Shown here in pieces: positions 1-6,517 of a stretch of DNA of 6,760 nucleotides. Every line of letters starts with the position of its first letter. The stretch's first letter is position 1. Source of the DNA: Globobulimina sp. (taxonomy: Eukaryota > Foraminifera > Rotaliida); the NCBI GenBank assembly GCA_003354225.1, contig PIVH01000243.1, forward strand, positions 1 through 6,760, read 5' to 3'. A program made the translations under genes and the position numbers. The notes beneath the pieces were generated by a model, which saw only the letters and a list, made by a program, of their open reading frames with translations, was not told where the DNA came from and searched no databases.

Positions 1-51
1 AAATTTAAAGTCATTTTAATTACTTTTATGATTTGTTCGATATGACTGTTA

Positions 52-972
52 CTAATTTAAATTGCTACTATTTGGCAAATATATCATCATGGCATTATTC
101 GATCTTTTGCATTTGCAATAGATGAAAAGGCAATTAATATTATAAGTGATATATGATGATATATTTGTGGCTGTGCATTTTAGCCATTCATATTCAAGTT
201 TTATTCTTGCTCTTTGTGACAGTTTGACGGGATCTTGAAATGATTCACCACCCAAATGAAACACCGATCTGCCATTAGTAAATACAACACGAATGCATTT
301 ATTCTGTGCTATTTTCTCTTTTGCCTCTTCCAATGTGGTCACTGCATGAACAATATTCTGACATACAATGCATTCATATTGTTTATGAGTAATATAATCT
401 AAATATTTAAAATTCTCATATGCCACAACTGGACAATATAGCTTAATATCTTCAAATCCTTTGGGCATATTTTTATCTTTATCTATTTCTCCTGCATACA
501 ATTCATTTTCTTTATATTCATTCGTATTTACTACAACTTTATTTATTCTATTTATGTCATAATTGCATCCCTCAATAACCATCCATTCAGAATGTGTGGC
601 ATCTTCCATCCATGCTCTATCTGAATTGTATTGCCATGAATTTTTTATTTTATTTCGTTTATAACTTAAATACAAATCCCATCTCTTACATTTTAGACTC
701 TTTGCTGTCAATGGAAATTGTTGGCGAACTTCGTGTTGCCATAATTTGTGAATAGGTTTCTTTGTTGGATCCATTAAATGATAGAAATGTCCATTAAGTC
801 GCCTCACTGCATTCCATGAGTTTGCATCAATCAATAATAAGATTTTTATGAATATGGCCTCTGTTAATTGCCCAAAGCTACTGAGTTTAAGTTTAGGTCT
901 AATTTTAGATGGAATGACATTTTTAACAGATTTAATTTTCTTCTTTGTTTGTTTTGAAGAGGTGATTCCCAT
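52..972 (-). CDS. F-box-like protein with C-terminal Cys region
   Basis: This uninterrupted 306-codon frame runs from ATG (972-970) to TAG (54-52). The start has A at -3 and G at +4, a good eukaryotic context. Residues 7-30 are strongly basic and could be a nuclear-localisation segment. Residues about 32-80 resemble an F-box: a run of Leu/Ile residues with a Trp and an N-A-V-R-R-L-N segment, followed by KLWQHEV and later KRWDLYLSYKR, as often seen just after F-boxes. F-box proteins normally recruit substrates to SCF ubiquitin ligases by binding Skp1, so that role is inferred. The C-terminal half is not a substrate-binding repeat I recognise. It holds C-P-V at 180-182, a C-I-V-C pair at 201-204 and Cys226 before a hydrophobic strand, which could be a small metal-binding fold. 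The last 35 residues are low in complexity and may be poorly conserved. Codons are A/T-ending, unlike methionine synthase. That a protein is made is fairly sure; the F-box call is moderate. Confidence 0.72.
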   Translation of the reverse strand: MGITSSKQTKKKIKSVKNVIPSKIRPKLKLSSFGQLTEAIFIKILLLIDANSWNAVRRLNGHFYHLMDPTKKPIHKLWQHEVRQQFPLTAKSLKCKRWDLYLSYKRNKIKNSWQYNSDRAWMEDATHSEWMVIEGCNYDINRINKVVVNTNEYKENELYAGEIDKDKNMPKGFEDIKLYCPVVAYENFKYLDYITHKQYECIVCQNIVHAVTTLEEAKEKIAQNKCIRVVFTNGRSVFHLGGESFQDPVKLSQRARIKLEYEWLKCTATNISSYITYNINCLFIYCKCKRSNNAMMIYLPNSSNLN

Positions 973-979
973 TGTCCAT
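932..979 (-). promoter_or_regulatory. upstream ORF overlapping the F-box gene start
   Basis: An ATG at 979-977, seven bases ahead of the F-box gene's ATG and in another frame, opens a frame of 15 codons that ends at TAA (934-932) inside the gene. The same frame extends back to an ATG at 1126. If transcripts begin upstream of 979, ribosomes would meet these ATGs first, so either transcription starts very close to 972 or the upstream frame dampens translation. This is a possible regulatory element only. Confidence 0.25.
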
Positions 980-1266
980 GTACTTGTTTTTTGTGCTTAC
1001 TACAAAGTTTATCAAATCCAGTTTGGTCATTGAAAACGAACGTTTTGCGGGTAAAAGCTGCGCGGATTTGATCATTGAAAACATCGATGAATAGTGATGA
1101 GTGTCATGAAAGAAACAGAAACTCACTCAAATCAAATGGCAAGATCATACCCAACACAAAAATCAAGATAACTTGCAAAAATGATCGATTTTCCATTACT
1201 TTTTCCAAATTATACAAATCAGTACGTTACATATTACATTTCACATTCATATCATTCCGATCATGA
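973..1266. other. intergenic spacer, AT-rich
   Basis: This spacer lies between two minus-strand genes. It should hold the 3' end of the membrane-protein transcript and the promoter and 5' leader of the F-box gene. The only structure I see is an 11-base direct repeat, TCATTGAAAAC, at 1027-1037 and 1072-1082. Short frames on both strands here show no recognisable protein features. No tRNA or other structured RNA was apparent. Confidence 0.5.
1027..1082. repeat. 11-bp direct repeat upstream of F-box gene
   Basis: TCATTGAAAAC occurs at 1027-1037 and again at 1072-1082, 45 bp apart start to start, about 55-110 bp upstream of the F-box gene's ATG. Two copies this close could be a transcription-factor site, but in AT-rich DNA coincidence is possible. 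Confidence 0.3.
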
Positions 1267-1720
1267 CTATGGTGATGCCGGCCAATGTGGACTGCGCTCA
1301 GATTTTGTTGAAGGCGTAGCTTGTGACCTTCCCGTATTAGACCGACCCGTATTAGACCGACCCGTATGTTGCGAATACAGACTTGCTTTTCGATGTTTGT
1401 CACAGCAAATGCTTTTGCATCTACATTGAGTATATTCTGTTATTATCAAGTGCAAGGATGATAAATTATGTATATTATGTATGGATGTATATTGTCGACA
1501 TACTGCATCGTTTTTTAATAGACCTCCTCCATTTGTTACAATGCGGATTTAGATGAGAAAAGGACAATAATGTACATAATGCCAACATAAAGGAACTAAA
1601 TGCTATTAATAATATGGTAACCAATATAAACACAGGGTTTATGAATTGACTTATTTTGTCACCGTCTCCTAAATTACTCTCCACATGATATGTGATGATG
1701 CCATACTTTTCTGATACCAT
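1267..1720 (-). CDS. two-exon single-pass membrane protein, unknown function
   Basis: Exon 1 (1720-1504) and exon 2 (1436-1267, ending TAG) join across a 67-bp intron to give 128 residues. ATG 1720 has G at -3 and G at +4. Residues about 29-54 are a hydrophobic membrane span (FILVTILLIAFSSFMLALC). A strongly basic stretch follows (W-R-R-S-I-K-K-R at 64-71), which predicts N-terminus out and C-terminus in the cytosol. The tail has cysteines at 61, 72, 77, 79, 83 and 84, which could be palmitoylated or bind metal, then three repeats (TGRS, NTGRS, NTGRS, 97-110) and a Ser/Thr/Pro-rich end. The third repeat differs from the others at the Gly, Arg and Ser codons, and all three changes are synonymous, which argues for protein-level selection. 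There is no signal peptide, so a 5' exon encoding an ectodomain may be missing: in-frame AG sites lie just upstream, after a TACTAAT motif at 1736-1742. I do not recognise the family. Confidence 0.62.
1324..1366 (-). repeat. 15-bp tandem repeat encoding TGRS/NTGRS
   Basis: Two perfect 15-bp units occupy 1331-1345 and 1346-1360 (plus-strand unit CCCGTATTAGACCGA), with a partial third to 1366 and a diverged copy reading back to 1324. On the minus strand they encode TGRS, NTGRS, NTGRS in exon 2 of the membrane-protein gene. The 15-bp period is a multiple of three, so gain or loss of a unit keeps the frame. Confidence 0.8.
1437..1503 (-). other. predicted intron in membrane-protein gene
   Basis: On the minus strand this 67-bp segment starts GTATGT and ends AACAG. 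It is AT-rich and contains a TAA stop in the exon 1 frame. It interrupts a codon after its first base (A|AA, Lys73), and removing it keeps the frame exactly. Size and borders resemble the certain methionine synthase intron (70 bp, GTACGT...ATACAG). Confidence 0.68.
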
Positions 1721-2038
1721 TTCTATATTATTCTATTAGTATTATCCTTTTATATGTCCAAATTTAAAACGCAGCAATGATCATTTAATAAACTTTAACT
1801 TAAAAAACTTTCTCTGTGGTGTGAACATCAACATTCATATCATCCTTCCTCCAACCAATACATTATTTAATTAACCTCAAGTGTGCCATTTGGCAATTTC
1901 ATCTCAAAAAGAACCTGAAATTTCCATCATTTTATTGATTTAATATTCATATTCATCTAAACCAATGTCACAAAGTTTTGTTGTGCTCATCTTTTATCCT
2001 CAACAACACACAATAATACCATCAAAACAAATATATAG
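1721..2038. other. divergent intergenic region
   Basis: This AT-rich spacer separates the minus-strand membrane-protein gene from the plus-strand zinc-finger/methionine-synthase locus and should carry both promoters. On the plus strand, ATG 1965 opens a 61-codon frame that looks non-coding, but its first 10 bases could be the start exon for the zinc finger. On the minus strand, 1914-1876 reads VLFEMKLPNGTLE after a TTTCAG acceptor and before a GTTAAT donor; this might be a 5' exon of the membrane-protein gene, but support is thin. I see nothing else in it. Confidence 0.45.
1747..1754 (-). promoter_or_regulatory. TATA-box-like element for membrane-protein gene
   Basis: The minus strand reads TATAAAAG, an exact match to the eukaryotic TATA consensus, about 34 bases upstream of ATG 1720. 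Transcription would then start just a few bases before the ATG. The spacer is AT-rich enough for this to occur by chance, and it conflicts with the alternative model in which exon 1 is preceded by an intron. Confidence 0.3.
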
Positions 2039-2454
2039 CCACATTTTGGACCTGTCCCGCATGTTCCTTTCTAAATTTCGAGCAATTTGCACATTGCCAA
2101 GCATGCTTCATAACGCCCTACGAGTTCACCAACACCCTTCAAATCAATAAAAAAATCGGTATATACGCTATATATACAAAACACAATTATAATCCACAAA
2201 AATATAACACATACACAGAACCATCCAACACCAAATTACAATGTGCCCACATCTACACTCAAGAATTCCCATCCTGCCGTACTGGATACACTGCACCAAA
2301 ACCAACCATACCAGTGACCCAACCCGCTGTCCCCACAAACACTGACGACGCCGAATGTAAATACCCGACCGAACATAAACAAGCCACTTCGCCACAACAA
2401 CATGACCCAAAATGGGACGCTATCTTCAACCGTCCTTATTTCGATACTTCCCGC
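2039..2454 (+). CDS. in-frame N-terminal extension with RanBP2-type zinc finger
   Basis: The methionine synthase frame stays open upstream of ATG 2455 back to a TAA at 2014-2016, but it has no ATG there. Codons 2047-2106 encode a complete RanBP2-type zinc finger: W-x-C-x2-C-x3-N-F-x5-C-x2-C, with Trp at 2047, Cys at 2053, 2062, 2095 and 2104, and Asn-Phe at 2074-2079. In known proteins this finger binds single-stranded RNA, ubiquitin or Ran, so a binding role is inferred. A Pro/Thr/Gln-rich linker follows (2219-2454). The only AG acceptor between the TAA and the finger is at 2037-2038. A start exon at 1965-1974 joined there keeps frame and gives M-S-Q-T-T-F-W, but its donor, GTTTTG, is poor. 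A 60-bp AT-rich candidate intron sits at 2159-2218. Alternatives are a fossil exon or a separate zinc-finger gene, though no stop separates it from methionine synthase. The finger itself is convincing; the exon structure is not settled. Confidence 0.5.
2159..2218 (+). other. candidate 60-bp intron in N-terminal extension
   Basis: The segment begins GTATAT and ends ACACAG. It is much more AT-rich than the C-rich sequence after it. At 60 bp it is a multiple of three, so splicing joins Ile-Glu (G|AA) without shifting frame, and it has no stop if retained. A TATATATA run at 2169-2176 gives the opposite reading, that this is the promoter of a methionine synthase gene starting at 2455. Confidence 0.35.
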
Positions 2455-5400
2455 ATGAACTCGTGCGAAAAATATTTATACTCCACGCTGAAACAACGCA
2501 TAATGTTACTCGACGGCGGCATGGGTACAACCATACAAAAATTTAAATTCAAAGAGGCTGATTTCCGCGGCGAACGCTTCAAATCCCATCCGGACGACAA
2601 ACCTTTGCTCGGTGACAACGACTTATTGGTATTAACCCAGCCGGACGCCATCAGACAAGTGCACTTAGATTATCTGCGCGCGGGCTCCGATATCATCGAA
2701 ACGAACACATTCAACGCCACTTCCATCTCCCAATCGGATTATTCGTGTCAACAATACGTGGCTGAAATCAATATGCAAGCTTGCAAACTGGCGCGCGAAG
2801 CTTGCGACATTGTGTCCAAACAAGACGGCAAACGCAGATTCGTGGCGGGCGCCATCGGGCCGACCAATAAAACTCTGTCCATTTCGCCCAGCGTCGAAGA
2901 TGGCGGCTATAGAGATATTACGTGGGATGCAGTGGTCTGCGCATATGAGCAACAAATACGAGGTACGTTTGCATTCTATTGCACTGCTTACAAAATATAT
3001 AAATAACTCATTGTGGTACACGCAAAATACAGCATTGGTGGACAATGAATATGGCGGCGTGGATATCATTATGATCGAGACTATATTCGATACACTCAAC
3101 GCAAAGGCGGCGATCTATGCTTGTTTGTCCGTGTTTGCAGCGCTCGATGTCCGCTTACCAGTGTTTATCAGTGGCACCATCGTGGACCAATCCGGGCGCA
3201 CTCTGTCCGGGCAAACCGTGGAGGCCTTCTACGCCTCAATCAAACACATCAAGCCCTTCGCAGTGGGCCTGAACTGCGCGTTGGGCGCAAAGGACATGAT
3301 TCGATTCTTGAAGCGGTTGAGCAACGTAAGCGAATGCTTTGTGTTGGCTTATCCCAATGCGGGTTTGCCGAACGAGTTAGGCGAATACGACCAGCCTCCG
3401 GATGAATTTTCAGACGAAGTGTGCCAATTTGCGCGCGAGAAGTTGGTCAATTTAGTGGGTGGATGCTGCGGTACGTCCACTACGTACATCGCGGCCTTGT
3501 CTGCCATGGTGGATGAGGGCAACTTTGCGCCGAGGACATTGATCACGAAGCCCAGAACGATGCAGTTGAGCGGGTTGGAGCAGCTGTTGGTGACTCCGCA
3601 GTTGAACTTTATTAATGTGGGGGAACGCTGCAACATCGCAGGCAGCGCCAAGTTCAAAAAGTTGGTGAAAAACAACAAGTTTGCTGATGCCGTGTCGGTG
3701 GCAAATAAACAGGTCGAGGATGGCGCGCAGATCATCGATATCAATTTGGATGACGGGCTGGTCGACGGCCACAAAGCCATGAAGAAGTTCATCAATTTGA
3801 TATCCGCGGAACCAGACATTGCGCGCATACCGTTCATGATCGATTCGTCCAAATTCGAGATCATTAAGATCGGTTTGCAGTGCTTTCAGGGCAAGTGTTT
3901 GGTGAACAGCATCTCTCTGAAAGTGGGCGAGCAGGAATTCATCAAACGCGCCCAGGAAATATTGAAGTACGGCGCCGGTGTCGTGATCATGGCGTTCGAC
4001 GAAAAGGGGCAGGCTGCCACGTGCGAGGACAAAATACGAATTTGCTGCAGAGCGTACAACATTTTGTGTGCTCCGGAATACGGCGTCAACTTCCCGCCGC
4101 AGGATATCATCTTCGACCCGAACATCCTGACGATCTGCACCGGCATCGAGGAGCACAATGCCTACGGCATCGACTTCATCAATTCCTGCCAAAGCATCCG
4201 CAAATTGTGCCCATACGCGCATGTGTCTGGGGGTCTGAGTAACCTCTCCTTCGCCTTCCGCGGCGTAAACAAGTTGCGGGGCGCGATGCATTCGGTGTTT
4301 TTGTACTATGCGATTCAAAAGGGGATGGATTTCGGCATTGTGGATGCTGGCAAGATCCCGCTGTTTGACGATATCGAGGCGGGTCTGCGGGAGTTGTGCG
4401 TCGATGCGATATTGAACCGCGACCCGGTGAACATTGTGGAACGTTTGTTGGCGAAATGTGAGCAGTTCAAACGAGAGAAGAAAGCGCTGAAAGCGGGCGG
4501 CGCAGTGCAGAGAGAGCAGAAAGTGGACGAATGGAGGAAGCAGAGCGTGGAGGAACGGCTGAGCTATGCGTTGGTGAAAGGAAATGACAAATACATTGTG
4601 GCGGATGTGGAGGAAGTGCGGCATGACAAGAAGCGGTATCCGTATACGCTGAACATCATCGAAGGGCCGCTGATGGCCGGCATGAATGTGGTCGGCGACC
4701 GGTTTGGTTCCGGCAAAATGTTTCTGCCGCAGGTGATAAAGTCGGCGCGTGTGATGAAGAAGGCGGTCAAGTATTTGCTGCCCTTTTTGGAGGAGGAGAA
4801 TGTGGAAAGCAGTCAGAAGCAGAAATGCGTGCTGTTGGCGACGGTGAAGGGCGACGTGCACGACATTGGCAAGAACATAGTGGGCGTGGTGTTGGGCTGC
4901 AACAACTTCAAAATCATCGATTTGGGCGTCATGACGGACTGCGACGTGATTCTGGCGACTGCCGTCAAGGAGAAAGTGGATATTATCGGCTTGTCTGGGC
5001 TGATCACGCCGAGCTTGGACGAAATGGTGTTTGTGGCCGCCGAAATGGAGAAATTGTCGGACACTTTCTGCCAAATCCCGCTGTTGATTGGCGGCGCGAC
5101 CACTTCCAAGAAGCATGCGGCGGTGAAAATTTGTCCGGCGTTCCCGTCTGGATTTTGTATGCGGGTTTTGGACGCCTCGCGCGCAGTGACGGTGTGCCAA
5201 GCGTTGGTGGACGAGGACAGGGAGCGACGCGAAGAGTTTATCGACGAAGTTGAGGAGGAATACGAGGAGATACGCGACGAGTATTTTGGCGGCGAAAAGG
5301 ACCAAGTATTGGTTGCTTATGACATTGTTCAGAGCGCCGACAAGAAATACAACATTTTCGCCGAGATCGCGTCGTATTCGCCGCCCGTTCCCCGCATTGG

Positions 5401-6376
5401 CAGCGGTTTGCAGAATCGCAAATATTTCCGCCGTTACGACCTGGCGTCGTTGCTGCCTTTTATTGATTGGAACCCGTTTTTCCAGGTTTTCCAGCTTCGC
5501 GGCACTTATCCAAACCGAAACTATCCGAAGTTGTTCAACGACCCGAATGTGGGCAAAACGGCCAAGGAGACTTTCGACGATGCTCAAAATATGCTGTCGC
5601 AGTGGATCAAAAATGGGCACATTGTGGAGGCTCGCGGCGTGATTGGATTTTTTCGATGTAACTCGAATCCGGAGAATGACATTGAAATCTATGACGAGGA
5701 CGGCAGCGGTGAATGCATCGCGGTGTTGCACGGTCTGCGGCAGCAAGAGGAGGAAAAGGAAGGTCGCTATCTGTGTTTGTCGGACTTTGTGGCGCCCAAA
5801 AACGAGCACAATATCTGCGATTATATTGGTTTGTTTGTGGTGTCGGCGGGCTTCGGCGTCGACAGTTTGTGCGCGGATTATCGCTCCAATCAAACTGACG
5901 ATTATTCCGCATTGTTGGCGCAAGCTTTGGCGGACCGTTTGGGAGAGGCGTTCGCCGAGAAAATGCACTTTGATGTCCGCCGCGAATATTGGGGCTATGA
6001 GCAGACGAATGACTTAGACGACAACAGCGTGGATGCCAGCGACTTGCATAAGATTAAATATCAAGGCATCCGGCCGGCTCCCGGCTATCCTTCGCAGCCC
6101 GACCCGAGCGAGCTGGAAATTATATGGCAACTCTTGTCGGTGGAGGAAAAGTTGGACATCAAAATCACAAAACATTATGCCATGCATCCTGCGGCGACGG
6201 TGTCCGGTTTGTATATTCATCACAAGGAATCCAAGTATTTCCAGTTGGGGCAAATCACAAAGGAGCAGATTGTGCATTATCACGAAAGGAAGAGACCAAA
6301 CGACGCAAACATCCAAAATACGCAGAAGTGGCTCAAATCGTACTTGTCGTACGATGACGATGTTATTAGTAAATAA
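2455..6376 (+). CDS. metH: cobalamin-dependent methionine synthase
   Basis: The enzyme (EC 2.1.1.13) moves the methyl group of 5-methyltetrahydrofolate to homocysteine through cobalamin. Exons 2455-2962 and 3033-6376 give 1283 residues, close to human (1265) and E. coli (1227). Homocysteine module, about 1-340: DGGMGT at 20-25 and zinc ligands Cys251, Cys314 and Cys315, with the same 63-residue gap as E. coli Cys247/310/311. Folate module, about 360-625: GERCN at 366-370. Cap, about 650-745. B12 module: D777-x-H779-x2-G782 with Ser830, matching the E. coli Asp757/His759/Ser810 triad, and GGATTS at 856-861. Reactivation module, about 920-1283: Asp981 in IDWNPFF and Arg1183 in RPAPGYP, which bind S-adenosylmethionine. 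The Asp-Arg gap is 14 residues longer than in E. coli. A reductase partner is expected but absent here. ATG 2455 gives a normal bacterial-type N-terminus but has a weak context (C at -3), and the frame continues upstream into a zinc finger. GTG 2314 is not a credible start. All modules look intact and functional. Confidence 0.96.
2963..3032 (+). other. 70-bp spliceosomal intron in methionine synthase
   Basis: The intron begins GTACGT and ends ATACAG. It splits an Ala codon after its first base (G|CA, residue 170). Without it, the upstream frame stops at TAA 3004-3006 and the downstream frame is shifted. With it removed, the protein reads [27 protein letters not shown], collinear with the family. 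TAACT at 3004-3008 puts a possible branch-point A (3006) 26 bases before the acceptor. Confidence 0.95.
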
Positions 6377-6377
6377 A
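6372..6377 (+). terminator. AATAAA overlapping the methionine synthase stop
   Basis: AATAAA occurs exactly across the stop codon (AA-TAA-A), followed by a T-rich run at 6391-6398. No other plus-strand AATAAA is visible nearby; ATTAAA occurs at 6512-6517, inside the spacer before the convergent gene. Some protists place the poly(A) signal at or over the stop, but whether this one is used is unknown. Confidence 0.3.
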
Positions 6378-6406
6378 CTGACTGACTTGCTTTTTTTATT
6401 ATAGAT

Positions 6407-6425
6407 TTTATTTTAACTATTTATT
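6407..6425 (-). terminator. minus-strand poly(A) signals for right-edge gene
   Basis: Two minus-strand AATAAA hexamers (plus strand TTTATT at 6407-6412 and 6420-6425) lie 90-115 bases downstream of the right-edge gene's stop codon, a usual distance for poly(A) signals. They sit within 50 bases of the methionine synthase stop, so the convergent transcripts probably overlap or nearly meet. Chance matches are possible in this AT-rich stretch. Confidence 0.4.
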
Positions 6426-6517
6426 AGAGTTTTCTTTTGTATCTTTTCGTACATAATAGACAAACTTTCAACATACCACAGCAACCAATCACAAAAACAT
6501 GCAAACAAAAAATTAAA

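Noticed and set aside
848-1033. Plus-strand 61-codon frame over the F-box gene start
   Set aside because: It is mostly antisense to the F-box gene's N-terminus, and no independent feature supports it.
932-1126. 64-codon minus-strand frame as a first exon of the F-box gene
   Set aside because: The GTAAGC donor in it and the plausible acceptor inside the F-box gene are in incompatible phases, so splicing would create a stop or shift frame.
1181-1429. Plus-strand 82-codon frame with PVLDR repeats
   Set aside because: The repeat differences are synonymous on the minus strand (TGRS) and the minus strand gives a spliced membrane protein, so this frame is the shadow.
2041-2160. Minus-strand frame opposite the zinc finger (TDFFIDLKGVGELVGRYEAC region)
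   Set aside because: It reads protein-like but has a TAG stop at 2073-2071 in the middle, and the plus strand gives an exact match to a defined zinc-finger consensus.
2314-2316. GTG as start of methionine synthase
   Set aside because: The gene is eukaryotic and spliced, so GTG initiation is not expected; ATG 2455 or a spliced upstream start is more likely.
2168-2410. Minus-strand 80-codon frame rich in Trp, Arg and Cys
   Set aside because: It lies opposite the C-rich linker of the extension, has no recognisable motif, and reflects the skewed base composition.
2810-3032. Upstream continuation of the second methionine synthase frame, before the intron acceptor
   Set aside because: It is the out-of-frame shadow of exon 1 plus intron; the family sequence enters this frame only at 3033.
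3452-5968. 838-codon minus-strand frame opposite methionine synthase
   Set aside because: It is the codon-register antisense of a strongly conserved gene, its His/Arg/Gln-rich composition is typical of antisense shadows, and it is explained by absence of three codons in the sense gene.
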